In this document: positions 35,986 to 49,700 of the stretch, piece after piece | Numbering within the stretch: the stretch's first letter is position 1 | How the letters are laid out: each line of letters begins with the position of its first letter | Origin: Daldinia sp. FL1419 | Lineage: Eukaryota > Ascomycota > Sordariomycetes > Xylariales > Hypoxylaceae | Assembly (NCBI GenBank): GCA_025201765.1 | Contig: MU623449.1 | Coordinates: forward strand, 65,346-129,345 | Direction of reading: 5' to 3' | DNA: 64,000 nt | Notes under the pieces: model-generated | The model's input: only the letters and a program-made list of their open reading frames with translations | Databases searched by the model: none | Told to the model about the DNA's origin: nothing | Position numbers and translations under genes: made by a program

Positions 35986-37592
35986 TTATGCATCAGTCCC
36001 CGGCACCGAGCTGATAGTCGAATTCTTCTTATTTAATTTTGCGGCAGTCTGCCCAACTGCGAGACTTGGAGATCCGTAGTATCCGTGCAGCTCACTGATC
36101 TCAGCTAGGGTTCCTAGATGGGCTGTCGTCGGCGTTGCGCCTTCGCCTCGCGTCCCTCGCGAGTTGCCGGACGGGTCGCTAGACCGTCTTACCTGGACCT
36201 TGGGAGGAGGGCGCGACGAGCTATTGGACCGTCGTCTGGCTGCTTCGAGGGCGTCGGGACTATCTAGTTCTGATACCCCGTGGGCGCCGATGCTGCCGTC
36301 TAGTTCGCTTGTGTTGCTGCGCTGCCGTGCATGCGTACGGGATGCCTCCGAGTCGACGCTGGCTCGTGGGAAGAACCCGGTGTCGTGACGTGCGCCGTAT
36401 GAATCTAAACTGGACTGGCGGCCGTCCGATGCTTCGGATCGCGGGGCTTGGGCAAAGTAGCCTGGCCAAGTCGGCGGTGTGGTGGAGGCATTGGAGCCGT
36501 AGTAGTTTGGCGTCTCCGAACGGGATTGGTCGCCGACGGTGGACGAGTCGGACCGGGCGCGGAAGTGGGCGTTTTGGGCGCGCACAATGGAATCTACGTC
36601 CGTCCCGTCAACTTCCGATATCGAGAACTGTCCGTAGCCCGTCTTCTGAGAACGCGGTTCGCCGTTGGAATTGCCGTGTCTGGATTTGGTCGCGGCTTTG
36701 GCGGCTTTCTCTGCCCGTTTGAGTCGCCAGAGAATGATTGCGGCGATGACGATTATGATACCGAGTAAGCCGATCGCACCGCCGACTATTCCCCCGATTT
36801 GGGCCTGGCTGAGTCCATCGCCGCCATTGCCACTACCGCTATTGCTAGTCTCAATGGCCGGTAATTTGGAAACGGTGCTGGGAATTAGTTTTACCACGCC
36901 GGCGGCTGCGGCAGATGATGTGTCAGACGGATCCGGGCCCGGGGAGATGACCGAGGAGCTCGTGACCACTGTCGTGATAGTATCTCCCTTCGCGTTAGTA
37001 GTGGTTATTGTTTCGCTTACTGGGAGAGTCTTGAGGGAGGTTCCATAACAAGTTGTCTTGCCACAGACCATCCCGTCCGGACAGCAACCGTAGCCTAGAG
37101 AAGACGCGCAACCAAACCACGACACCGGACATGACAGCGTGTATGACTCTCCGGCTGGTGGCTTGCAGTCGTCTACGTCACTGCCACAAAGCCAACCCAC
37201 AGGACAACAGGCTCCTACCTAGCGGTATTAGTTAAATGCACGTAGTTTTCTTATACAATGAGAGTAGATGTCTTACCCGGGCCAGCGGTAAATGGGCAAT
37301 TATAATATCCCGATCTCCCACATGCAGAAGTAGGGCCTGCCGTCGTGGCGTAGCATGATGATACGGCACAAGCGTAATGCTCGGGACAACATCCGCCATT
37401 AACTGAAGCGGGACATAACGTGTATCCCGACTGTTGGCAGGAAGCCTCTCGCTTCGGATGGCGGAGGAGGTTATGGTTTTTCCCCAACTGGTGGATCTGA
37501 TATCTGTTGTCGTGCATAGCGCCCACCGTTGAAGCCAGAGCCGTTAACGCTGCGAACCCGATCCAGCCCGCATAGTTTCGAAGTGTCCCCAT
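35986..37592 (-). CDS. Cys-rich single-pass membrane protein, wall-sensor-like architecture
   Basis: Exons 37592-37277 and 37214-35986 (minus strand) join to 514 residues. The order is: signal peptide (residues 1-25, GWIGFAALTALASTVGA); a Cys-rich extracellular part (about 50-165) with repeated GGCCPEHYAC / GACCPVGWLC / GYGCCPDGMVC units; a Ser/Thr-rich stem (about 170-240); one transmembrane helix (about 245-269, GGAIGLLGIIIVIAAIILW) followed by a basic stop-transfer; and a long Ser-rich cytosolic tail. This layout is shared by fungal cell-wall sensors and related surface proteins, but I recognise no named family. An upstream in-frame ATG at 37622 is possible, yet the start at 37592 gives the better signal peptide. 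The acceptor GGTAG restores the frame and the CCP motif. Confidence 0.8.
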
Positions 37593-40500
37593 CGTGCGAC
37601 TTTTCGGGTCGGATGTTTTCAATTACTACATGCCCTTTCTAAAAATGCTCTTCGATGCGTAAGGCGCCACCAGATTTACAACATTAATATTTTGCCTATC
37701 GTCCTGTGGCGTTCTAAAGCGACTCGAATAAGGTGGATAGAGGTACCTAACCTATGCTTGGCCTGTGACCTGTTGACGGAAGACTCGCATAGGAGGCCGT
37801 CTTTCGCTATAATTTCTATATGAATGACTAGAAATTAGGTACATAAAGGGTTTTCTAGGATTAAAATTAAAGGCAATAGAAGAACGAAATGGAAAAGGTG
37901 AGGCTCCGTTGGTATGATAGTGTGTTGGTGGGAGAATATTTGATGACAGTATGTAAGCACTATTTGGATGCTGTCTTTCAATAGGCTAGCAACTCTCAAA
38001 AATAGCACCCTTCAGACCTATCATTGAGACGGTGATAGTTCTATCAGACTTTGATCATAGGTACGCCAACTAGGGACTCTCGAATAGGGTAGATCGACAT
38101 GATGCGCTCTACGGGGACGACAAGGGTTCAAAAGGAATAGACATATTGGGATGGGATTCTGAGGAGGACATGATAACATATTCAGTGGCGTCCTGGCCGC
38201 TGAGTTGCAGCAAAAAGGCGGGAGGGGTTCTGTCTCCCAACTGCAGCTAAGTTCTATCGATTCTACCAGCTGCATATGACGAACTCGCCATTCAGCTTGA
38301 CGAGTGTGTCTCGTAGGTGTAACGTCAGCTTCCCCAGCTGCATGGCCGGCCCCCAAAGAAAAAAGCACATCTCGGCCGCGTGGAGTCGAGGAGTCGGCTT
38401 CGAGACGTTTGTGATTGGTTCGAGAGCAATAGTACCCAGGTTACGACAGACGGATTTCTGCTGTTCGTGGTATAATTGCGATATATATACCCTAATACGG
38501 CTACTTTGCCTACCTAGATGAGCATTTGTGTGTGGTAGGCGTCTGCTTGTTCACGCTCAATGGCTATAACACTGGGCCTTGCGAAGGATCGGGGTATACA
38601 CTCTTGCGTATGCGACGATGTCTCGCATGCTACGGCAAGACTTAACGTAGGTAACTAGGTACCTACCACCTACCTATCTAATGTATGTGTTAAGGCCTAT
38701 CTATTTCTCGTGGCTGTGCTATGCAAAGCATCTGGTATTTAGATGGGGTCTCTGATGTGGTCTTTGACTTGCAGTTGACATTGTCTTAGGGCTGATGATG
38801 ACTTGGTGCTTTAATATGGCAGAGGATTGCTGATAGCCTACCTATCGGCGCACCTGTGAGCCACCTAGGTTGTAACCCATGTGCCCTGTAAAGAGTATAG
38901 AATTGACGAAAGTAACCAAGACATTCCCGTGGTAGGTGGGCAGGTAACTCAGGTAAATATCAAAGGGGAGGGGGAATGGAGGGGAAGTCCACAACTTCTT
39001 ACGTCTAGTTAGTACTATTCTGTTTCTATATTTAAGCGTCGGCAGAGACAAAGCATGGGCCAATCGAATGATACTTATTTTATTTGCCCGTGAAGATTCC
39101 GCTAACCCCCTAGGAGACCTCCCTGGTATATTAACTACACATATTAGGTTAGATGTTCATTGGAGGAAATGTGTCCCTTAACTTTGAAATAAACTACGAA
39201 ATATCTATATATAGCAGGACAGCTTCTTCCCTCGACTTACGAGACGGCGGAGGCACTGGTATCATGACGATGCCGTTCTAGCTAGGAGGTACTTAGGTTA
39301 AGGCCTACTCGCTATAGTGTTCACCTCTTAAAGTCTTACCAATACTAATCCGTAGAGACCGAAAACCAATGACCATCCTTTCACATACATGCATCTTTCC
39401 GGTGTATTAAGCTCGAGATAATGAATGTCGGGCCTGGAAAGCCTCATTCAATTCCGCCGCTACTTTGACGCAGATTTTTGGGAGGAGGGGAAGCCCATAA
39501 GGTCTATAAAATGCAGGGTACTCTTATTCTTGATGTAGGTCCATATTCGGGGTCCAGGCTGGTTTTATTGACGGTCATGAGTAAGCCCAGGGCTCCGTAA
39601 GGATGTTATTCCACGGTTGCCCCCAAGGTCGAAAATAAGTGACTTGAATGAGGAATAGTATACGGAATCTTTTTATGTCGTTGATTATACCTTTTTCTAG
39701 ACTTATTTGTGGTTGCGCATCGCCAGTTATAGTCCATGTTCAACGTACCCTTGTTCTTTTCGCATCCATCTACTTTGCATTATAAATCAGTAATTACATA
39801 GGTAGGTAGGTAGGTATCTAAAAAGGGGCTGATAGTCCCTAAACTATCACCAGGACGAGACTTTCAGACGCTGTTCCCGCGAGTAGCTCTTCGAGCTAGC
39901 TTATGAAGGGGTTGCGAGTCACAAGTATCGACTAGATCAGGGGAATTCGTTTAATTCAGGATAATAAGTGAGGCTCAATTCGCACCTCCGTCGATATTAG
40001 GCCTAACCTTGCCCTTTATATCTATCATCCTAGTTAGGAGGTGGGATCGTTAGATACACGTATGCTCTGGGTTTCATCCTCTAGAAGAACCAAGCGAAAA
40101 GATCGCTTTTAATATGCAATACCTATAGAAACCGCCGATGCCTGTGCTGCCGTCTCCATTCCGTTGCAACCCCGCATAGTTTTACCAGGTAGTTTTTGTC
40201 GATCGTTGAGTTTCTCCACATTTGCTTCGTGATGGACTTCCATCCTGGCTATCCTGGCCATCCTGACCTGCCTGACCCTACTAGTAACCCTGGCCTGGGT
40301 TTGGAACTTGGATCTGCTAACAAATACTGCACTAACCATGGGGCTTCTTAGTAGTTCTAGACTTCATTTCCGAAATGCCCCAGGCACTCCAACTGTCAGA
40401 TGTATCCATTCCTACCCTTTTCGGAACCTGTCTCCGGTCACCGTCCTTCTTGACTAGGCCGCGGACCTGCATTTTTCTCCACAACGTCACGATGGAGGCC

Positions 40501-40812
40501 GAAAACTGAGATCGGACTATGCACCTAGGTTGTTGTTCCTTTCTACCCCGTTCCTTTCTGTCCACCACCATCTCTTCTCGCCGGTTTCTCAGGAGTTTGA
40601 TAAACTCTCCAATTTACTGTCTCTATATTTCGTGTTGTTCTAATATTGGACTGTCAGATCTACAGAAAATACAACGACGCCTCAGCCATCCGGCTCGAGA
40701 AGCATCCAATCTGAGGGGTAACGAGTCCGCGCGAGGGGGTGTCATGACAATATACGAAGCCCGATATGAAAATATGAAGGAATCATAGTGTAGATCGTTG
40801 CTGGCTGGCGAT
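37593..40812. other. Gene-free stretch of about 3.2 kb
   Basis: No supported gene. It contains TAGGTA-motif clusters (38646-38690, and a TAGG tandem near 39798-39816). The part 40450-40620 is CT-rich on the + strand and may be the promoter/leader of the following regulator gene. Confidence 0.5.
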
Positions 40813-42951
40813 ATGTTACTGTATACGAAAGTAGCGCCTCCGAAGGTGCCAAAGCGACGTTCCCGAGCTGGTCAGTTTAGTCGCTTTCCCCATTTGATTT
40901 ACCATCTACCTCAAACCGCAAGCTAACTGGAACTCTGACAGGTTGCACCTTTTGGTACGTGACGTTCGAGTTGTAGCCTACTACATGCCTACCTTGTTAA
41001 CGAAATCGCTAACATTCAATCCAATACAGCAAAGAAAAAGTACGACTCCTATCCTATGAATAAGTGGTATACTATAATCCTAAGCGAAAGAGCTGTTCTG
41101 ATTTGTTTGGTGGGGGAATAGAAGAAGAAGTGCGACGAGAAGCGACCGCGGTGTGCACGATGCATCGAGAAGGATCTTCAGTGCACCTACGAGGCAGTGA
41201 GGCCGCGCCAACGGAGAAAAAAAGACCCCTCACAATCTGGGTTTACACAGGATTATGAGAGAGCTCGTGAGCCTGACCTAGAACATTATCAGTGGCGAGA
41301 GGTTACAGCCGATAGGATATCCGAGTCCGATTGTCTAAGTCCTATAGATACCAAGTTTAACGATATGTCTCCGATGAACTTTAGTGAAAGTGCGCTATCC
41401 CCAGTCCATTCCAGCCCTACGGTTTACGAATACGATGGTGTGGATGATGAAAATCGAGTACAAGAGGTGGTGCGGAGGAATTCTAGCATCAACGTGGTCT
41501 CCCAGGCACGGTCTCTACAGCCAGACCTCGCCATGATCGCCCCTTGTCCCGTCGGCTCCCCGACCCTCGAATTTGTTCTTCCAGTATTCTCAGAGTTTTC
41601 TGATCGTCCGAATCGACGCGCACTAGTTGACCACTTTTGTAATGTTCTATCGCATTTGATAGTCTTCCGAGAGGAGTCAGGAAATCCATTCCAACAGCTA
41701 GTTTTGCCACTCTCCCATAGAAGCGCCCCTATCATGAATGCCGTATACGCATTAGCAAGCGCCCACTTAGAGTATCGCGGAATCGCAACGCCAGAAAAGT
41801 CGTTATACTTTCATAACAGAGCTATCCAAGGTCTGGCTAGGTTAATTGAGCAGGAAGGCAAGGTTGACAAGACTGAACTTCTTGCGGCCATCATGCTCTT
41901 GGTATACTATGAAGTTGTAAGTAGTAAGGTAGATATCATGAAGTTTATACGGTACGGGAGCTTACAAACTTTGCAGCTTGTCCAGCGTGGGCGGACAAAT
42001 ATAGTAGATGGACATCTGAAAGGAGCCTTAACGATCATGTCTTCCTCTCAAGAAGAGTCCACACCCGCCGGCCTTTTCTTGGAACGTGTAAGTTACCTCA
42101 ATCAGGCTCTACAAAAACTGGCTTACTAACAAATAAAGGCTTTCCGATTCTACGACGTAATTACAGCGCTCTCGCTCGGATCAGCCCCTCTTTCTACGGC
42201 CCCGGCTGCCGGCTGTCTCGTACCATTTCCTCCTCTAGACGCCCCAGCGGCGTCTCCTCTCAGCAACGTCGACAGCTTACTTGGCATGGCTACCACCCTG
42301 TGGCCTATTATGCACCGCCTATCCAACCTGCTCTCTCTCAAGAACGATACCGAGAAGGCATCCCGAGAAAACCAAACCTCTAAAAGTGCCGTACTGAGGA
42401 TGGAGTTTGAAACTACCTCTCAGGCTATCGAGACAGCCCTTACGCAATGGGAGCCCTGTCTTCCTCCAAATGTCGCTGTTGAGAACGGATTCCTGAGGGG
42501 CTCCAGTAATCAAGAAGAGATTCCAGAACAGCAACGACTTCAATCCACCCTACACAACTCCTTAGCCTACCGTCATAGCGCATTTGTATATTTATATCGT
42601 ACCATATACGGCTACTCGCCACGTCGCGAGGTGGTACAAAAGCATGCTCATGTGGCACTGATACATTGTGTTGGGACAGTCACCCATGGAGGACCAATGG
42701 GGGCGTTGTTGTGGCCTCTATTTGTAGCTGCGTGCGAGGCGATAAGCGTTGAGGATAGAGCACTCGCTCAAAAAGCGTTTGTTGGAATTGATCAGCGCCA
42801 AGGCATGGCAAATATAGGCCAGGCTTGGAACATAGTCCAAGAGGTTTGGAAAAGGTTGGATGGTATGAACGACGATCCATCTGGTGTTCAAGATTCCGAT
42901 CTATGGAGAAAGATTAGCGCTGAGATGGGAGTCAATATCGTTTTTGGTTGA
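40813..42951 (+). CDS. Zn2Cys6 transcription factor with Fungal_trans_2-like C-terminus
   Basis: A nuclear regulator of 599 residues. Six exons are inferred: 40813-40870, 40942-40954 (13 nt), 41030-41039 (10 nt), 41122-41916, 41977-42087 and 42139-42951. The joined N-terminus reads KRRSRAGCTFCKEKKKKC, then DEKRPRCARCIEKDLQC. It gives a complete C-x2-C-x6-C-x6-C-x2-C-x6-C cluster (C21, C24, C31, C38, C41, C48), which supports both tiny exons. The remainder (LVLPLSHRSAPIMNAVYALA, AIMLLVYYEVLVQRG, YRHSAFVYLYRTIYG) is the helical domain of the ARG81/Fungal_trans_2 (PF11951) type. Intron 4 (41917-41976) is 60 nt without a stop and could be missed. The target pathway is unknown. The start is the nearest ATG before the basic stretch; a further upstream exon cannot be excluded. 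Confidence 0.85.
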
Positions 42952-45900
42952 TCCCAGAGTATAACAAACACTATGCATAGGGTTGCAGCATCGCCGCGGG
43001 GTATGAGCGCTGCTGATATGATCGACCACTATCGAGTAGACCCCATCCCCCTTGTCAGTGGCAATTTGTCATTTCATGCCACCATGCCGATAGATTAACG
43101 AAGGCTCATGCTTCAGGCGTCTGAACTAGCCAAACACCTAGAAATAGGTAGGACCTCTAACCGTCCACGTATGGCCTGGCCGTGGCATGTATGTAGTACC
43201 GTATCTTTGAATTATAGGGACAACTCATCCGAATATTTTCAAAAGTGGTTGGATGCAGACCGTCACATGGATTCGTGTAACCCGAATCCTGCGCCGAGCG
43301 TACGGAAGAGGGACAATAAAGAGAGAGTACTCTATCAGCTTGATACTCTTAGAATCGATATGAATATAGGACCAGCTTCGGGATAGACAAAGCTCCCAGG
43401 ACTTGCTGTAGCGGTTCAGTTTTGTCTACATCATTTTTAGGCTATTATCTACACGGGCTCTCTCAGGAGAGAATTCCCCGGGCTTTCAGATCTCGTGCCG
43501 TCATCCAATGTGTAGGACAGTGTGCTAGCAGGAAAGGGGGAAGACGTTCTCAAACTAGGGGAAGGACAAAATCATGTTCTATCTGCTGTTGACATCTATT
43601 TGAATATTAGAAGTGTTGCAACACTTGCAGCACCTAGAAGTACTGCAACGTTCACAGCATCTATGGGTGCTATGATAACTACAGCATCTATGCAATTCTC
43701 GCATATTCCTAACCCTTGCGTGGTCCAATTGCTCGGGCGGCTTTTCGCGATGGCACCACCGTACCAGGCGGTTGGCCAACTCCTCTACTGATATTAGTCT
43801 TGACGCAGGCTCATTCGCAGGTAAAAATTTCCGAATTGTGCACAAGAACGCCATGGACCAAGTTAGGTTACCAAGGGTAGCATCCTTCAGGCTTCTACCG
43901 ATCTGCCGTGTGATGGATTGGGAGGGTTGCTTATGCGTCAAGTCAATCGGGGGAAGTCAACTATCTAACCAAACAGTACGAATGGTAGCAGATTTAAGGT
44001 CACTATAAGCAGACGCAAAAGGAGACGCTGCAGTATTCCCCAGATAGATGCGGAATCATATCCGGCTACCTCCCAACGTCACCCAATCAGGCTACCTAGG
44101 ACCTAACCTAGGTAGAAAGGTGAAGGAAAGCTATCGGACCAGACGACGAGCAGCGTGTTGCGTCCGTTACGTTTTAATAATAACGCCGTAAAGTATTGGG
44201 TGTCACAAGCTGGGATGAAAATACGATTCAAGGTCTTATCTTGGTATGGGAAAGATTGAGGCTTTTGCCCGTTGCTTGTTGTTAGTGGCAGGATGAGAAA
44301 AAAAGGCCAATTGATTTACCAAATTATCATAGTAATACATAGGTACGCCAGACTTTTCTTTTACAAGATAGGATATAATGTATTCTATTAGTATCGATGA
44401 GCGGGCGTCTGGGGCGTATGAGGGGGCGGCTTTTTCTCCCTTTGCTTTTTTTCTTTTTTTCTTCTTTTTTTTTCTTTTGCTTCTGTCCTTTATCTCATCT
44501 CTTATTGGGGGGTAGCATCATGAGATGGATCACTGAAAAATCCCCCTAGTCCGGGGAAGCACGTTTACATCTTGGGTTAAGTGGATTTTATACGTAATAG
44601 TTATTTTATCGTCAGCTAGTATGTCTGAATACCTACATTCTTGCAAGTCTGGTGTACGGATCCGTATAATTACAAGTATACGAAATCAATACAGGAGATG
44701 CCTATTTGCAAAGTATTCGTATGATGATGCCCCCCTGACATCCAGCGTACCCAACCTACCCAGGTAAACCATTGCCACGAAGAGAAGCCGTTCCGACCCG
44801 TGGAATACCCTCCTTTCTTACTTAATCTAGGAGGTATTGCCTGCCTTCTATCTCCTCGTCTCCTCTCCTCTCTATGGATACCTTCATACTTGCACACGGA
44901 CCACGTAGTATCTGTCAGACCCCGCGGTCCCGCAAATCTTGAAAGTCGATCATGACCACCATCCATTGTCATTTCTTGGCTTCCATCCTGCCATCTTATT
45001 AATTAATACGCTACCTCTCTTGACGACTTCTCCTCAGCCTAGCCTAGCCATCCAGCCAACCCACAGTAGCCCACAGGAGCCCACAGACAGATATTTTCCG
45101 CATTCCCATCGTATTAGATCTAGCTTTGGTCCCGGTCTTCTTATTATCAGCGATTCCCCAAAATTCGATAGACCTAGCTGGCAAAAAAAAGCAACGCGAC
45201 TCCGACTTGGGCTTTTCGATTCTAGATTCTCACCGTATTGTTATTAACCAACCCTGGCCCCAGGTACATGTACCCAATAACGCATACAATACTTCGTAAA
45301 CATACTTACGACACATACGACGAATACGTATATACGTACATACCTACCTAGGTACCTACCTATCCAACATCTTAAAAGCACGCGGCGCCCACAAGCTTCT
45401 TACGATTATTCCCGGTGATCCCGACTACGCACGCTTTGCCTCTCGACCTCAACTGCCGTACCATCGTCGCGTATAAGCTTGAATTTTACGACGCTTTTCT
45501 TGTGGTTTTCTGCTTTTTATTTATTTATATATACTCGGAGAAGACGATGACTTCAAGAGCAATCTTGCTGGTGTGAAGGTATTAGTAGAAGTAATGATTA
45601 TCGGGCTGACCCCTCTAGAGGAGTATTTTTCAGCCCCTCGTCATCTTCCTAGCCTTTCACCATCCCCACATTCGCGGTGTGATAGCCAACTATTACGCGC
45701 ACGTTCATCCATTCATCATTTCCTATTGCATTTAGCTGAAGTATAAACTTCACCTATCTATTAAGAAATTTCAAAATACCCACACGGGGGCAATTAACTA
45801 CTACAAGAAGAAAAAAAGTAGGAGAAGGATAAAAGAAGAACCCTTAAGTTAAGAAGAAAAAAAAAGCAAGGGGGAGAAAAAGATAATAACTGACTCGATT

Positions 45901-46721
45901 ACGTTGGTTCGTCATTTCCTTCGCTAACGAGTTCCGTGATTTATATTTTCGTACGGCCCTAAGCCCGAGACCCGCAGCGGAGGGCTCCTTCTACGTTATT
46001 ACCTCTATTACATCTTACCTACCCCTTCTACACTCCACGTTACTAGGTACCCCCAGGCTTTTCCCAGGCTTTTCCCAGGTCCCAGACCCAGACCCCAAGG
46101 CTCCCGAGCCCCCCAAAAAGCTACTACTACTTTAGTTCCATCTCCTCGTTTCTACCTACCTAGTTCCCTAATTCTTAGTTGCAGTTGCTAAAAAAAAATC
46201 GCATCGCTTTTTTTTGATATTAGCGAACTTGGACCTCTTTTTTTTCCTTTTTTTCTATCTTACTATTTTACTTGATGCGACGCCACAGTCATACAGTAGC
46301 GGAATGATCCATTAACAGGAAAAAAAGGCGAACCCCACCATTGATATATGTGTGCGCGTGAGAGTGAAAGTTACGAAAGAAATCCACAAAAAAAAAAGAG
46401 CACGTTGAGAGAAGCACGTTCCTATATTCTTCCCATGGGGAATTAGAACCTTTTTAACGTCGAGCATTGGGTTGCCTGCGACTATAGAGTTTCGTCTACC
46501 TTACTAGCTCGACGCTTTTCGCTTTCCGCTCCTCGCTTCTCTAACCTAAACCTTTTCTCTTATAAAGGTTTACCAGCTGTCATTCTTATTCTTATCTTTA
46601 TTACCTAGTTATTACTTGTTATTATTATTATCATTATTACCGTTTATCTTGCTGCCCTGTTACCGTTACCGTCGCTGTTGTTACCGTTATTAATCTTATC
46701 GGTTTCCCGATCACCAACGTC
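42952..46721. other. Gene-free stretch and long upstream region of a Zn2Cys6 gene
   Basis: No supported gene. The first half has only short unrecognised frames. From about 44940 the + strand is CT-rich with many T, A and CT runs (for example 45810-45870 and 46190-46260), and carries TACCTAGGTACC motifs near 45345 and a 12-bp tandem (CCCAGGCTTTT) at about 46053-46079. I read 45000-46721 as an unusually long promoter and 5' leader for the regulator at 46722. Confidence 0.5.
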
Positions 46722-49700
46722 ATGGTGACTCTCCTCAATAGCAACGGACCCGATCCGTTGCCAGCGCCCAAACAGATTCGCTTCGTCAATAACCAGGGCC
46801 AACCGCCAACCAAGAGGAGAAGGATAAACGCTGCGTAAGTATCGTTGAATTCCTTTGTCCGATTCAGGAGGACCTGGGGAAGGGACTGAACCGTAGATTA
46901 CGCCCGGGGTAATTGACGACTCTTTCTTTTTTTTTTCCTTTTCTTTTTACGGCTCGTTTTCCGTCTGTTCCTCCGTCGCGATCCTTACAGGAATCTCGTA
47001 GGCCCGCCGCTAGTTCAGTTCCGACTTCAGGGGGTATGATATCGCGAATGTCTCAGCTGACACCCGTTTCTTGATGGTAGATGTCTCACTTGCCGTAGGC
47101 GAAAAACGAGGTGCGCCGGCGAACACCCTACCTGTTCCACGTGCACCAAGAACGGACATGAGTGTTTGGGATATTCGGATGGCGTCGAGAAAACCGGCAA
47201 GAAAGATGGCGGCCCTGACGAAGACGAATATGCCGACGAAGACTCAGAATTGGACCGCAAGCAGTGGAAGAATAACCGGGGCGGAGTTAAGAACCTCGAT
47301 GTGCCCGACGATTCGCCCAAGTCCTCCCGTCGCACGTCCGAACCTGCGCAAGACCACGTCAATCCTGATATACCATTGAAGTCGGAACACGCGGATTGGG
47401 AGGACCCGAGCTCGCAACCAACACCGCGTCCCGAGCTCATGGGGCGACCGCCGAATCCGCGAAATCCGTCCTTCTCAACTGAGGGTGGCTTCAGCGAAGC
47501 TGGCCACTCACCGGTACAATTCCATAATGAGAGTCATAGAGTGCCTTACTTTCGTTACTTTGGCCCCACGGCAATAGTACCAGGGTTTAAACAGATGGTA
47601 GTAAAAGTACGCGATCGAAGGCGAAGTTCCATATCAGCCACCTCACCTAGCGGTGCGAGCTCGACGTTTTCCGGTATCATGAATTCCATGCAGCCGGATG
47701 GCGAACTTACCCATTTAGACGATATGCCCGTCTACGACCCCAACGATACAAACGACGTGCCTCCTTTGATTCTCCATCTTGTCGATACCTTCTTCGTTCA
47801 TCTGGGGAGTAATTACCCCTTTTTGCGGCGTGATAAATTTCTCAAGTTGGTTCAAGAAAAGCGGGTAGAGCCGATATTAGTGGACGCCGTATGCGCTCTC
47901 GCAGCACGGTTTTCTGATCATTCTTTGTTCCGAAAATGGAACGAAGGAAAATTAGCCAGATCGGAGTATGGTTACATCTACTCCCAACGAGCTAAGGCGG
48001 CTACCGTCGATACTTTCCCGTGCCCAACGGTCGCTGCTGTTCAAGCATGCTTATTGATGGCGTACGACGGGTTTGGCGCCGACCAGGATAGTGCTCTATG
48101 GATGTACTTGGGAATAGCAATTCGTATGGCGATCGATTTGGGATTGTGCAAAGAAGATGGCGTGCGATATCAGGGCGAGAAAGACGCTTGGTATACGCGA
48201 GGTTATAATAGGAAGTCGAGCGAGGATTATTCCCAGCAGGACCAGTCGGCAGCAGGAGGCACTGCCCTCAGTCCAGAAGAGCAAAAGGAGGTTGAACAGG
48301 AACGTATCGACACATTTTGGGCCGTCTTCTTCCTTGATCGAGCTATCTCATCTGGTACCGGTCGACCAGTTTCTCTTCGAGATGACGATTTCGATTTGCA
48401 GCTTCCAAAATCCTCCATCGACCCCGTTTCTGGGTGGCCCGACCCTAATGCGTCGCTGCTGCAAATCATCAACCTTTACGGCCGTGTCTCAGATGTACTT
48501 AACAATATTTCGCACGCTCAAGACCTCACGCATGAGAAGATGCAGAAACTTGCGCATATGGAGATAGAACTTACGAAACTCCATCAGAGAACAGACCCGC
48601 GCCTCCGATTCGACGCCAACAATTTCCAAGCCCACGTGAAAAATGGTCAAGGCACAACTTTTATTCTCCTACACTTCTGGTTCCATGCATTGATTATCGT
48701 TCTGCATCAACCAACGTTGTTAACGAAAGAGGGTACCATCAATCGAGCGCATCAGTTGAAAACGCATAGTCGAGAACTGTCCATGTCTAGTGCGAAAACG
48801 ATTGCTGATATCCTTGCTTTTGCCGAATTACTCGATCCAAAGTGTTTCATCGGCAACCCCTTCACTTCTCAGCCTATTTATATCGCAGCATGCGCATTTC
48901 TCAGAGAATCGAGGACCAGTTCGTCACAGCCCCCCTCGAGGAATACAACCCCACCTCCAGAATCCAGGGGCCAGTCGAGTAAAGGTGGCTCGGCTGTGAT
49001 CGATCCGGGCCCGGCTTCCAGGCATTTGCTTCTAGCCTCCGCTGCGAACCAGAATTATCAGGCATGTTATAAAGCTCTAAAGCAGATGCACACTTACTGG
49101 GGAGGTGTCCGATACATTCTGACTGCCCTAGATCAGAAGTTGGATGGCCAATGGGATTGTGAAACGTACACAATTGAAGAATATGAAAGTGCTAGGCAGT
49201 ATCGTCAATCCAGCGTCCTAAGTAGAATTGCAAAGCAGATAGACTATCCCTCATCACCAATTCCCGACAATGGGCCTCCTCTCGCCTGGTCGTTGACAGG
49301 GACAACGAACTCTCCAAATTCGAGTTTAACGCTTCTTTTTCAGAATCCAGTCAATCAAGGTGGCATTATGCCCTCGCAGGTGATCTCAACGACCGTCCCT
49401 ACGTCTGCCGCGCCAACCTCTGCGCCTACGCCACCCGGAAACATGATCTATGATCCTATACGCCAAAGCCTTCCTGAGACTACCACGTCTATCTACCACC
49501 CAGCTTATCCCCAACCGAACACTTCGGCCTTGAGGCACTCAATAAACTACCCTCGCCGGGTTTCGGGTGGCACGTCGGGTCAGAATAAGTCTTCGTATCT
49601 GAGATACGAGAGCCTATCAGGTCAAGATGACCCTAGTAAGGTACCTATGAGTGTCCCACCAACGTTGTACACACCATCGTCGCAACAGTCAACGGGATAT

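Noticed and set aside
42952..43400. A 92-codon open frame downstream of the Zn2Cys6 gene (43108-43386).
   Set aside because: No recognisable domain, no promoter or splice context, and composition like the surrounding non-coding DNA.
43522..43941. Overlapping open frames on both strands with a repeat-like Cys-rich peptide on the minus strand, and the palindrome AGTGTTGCAACACT at 43612-43625.
   Set aside because: The Cys-rich appearance arises from short imperfect repeats (ACAGCATCTATG twice); there are no splice partners, signal peptide or family features, and a 14-bp palindrome alone is not remarkable.
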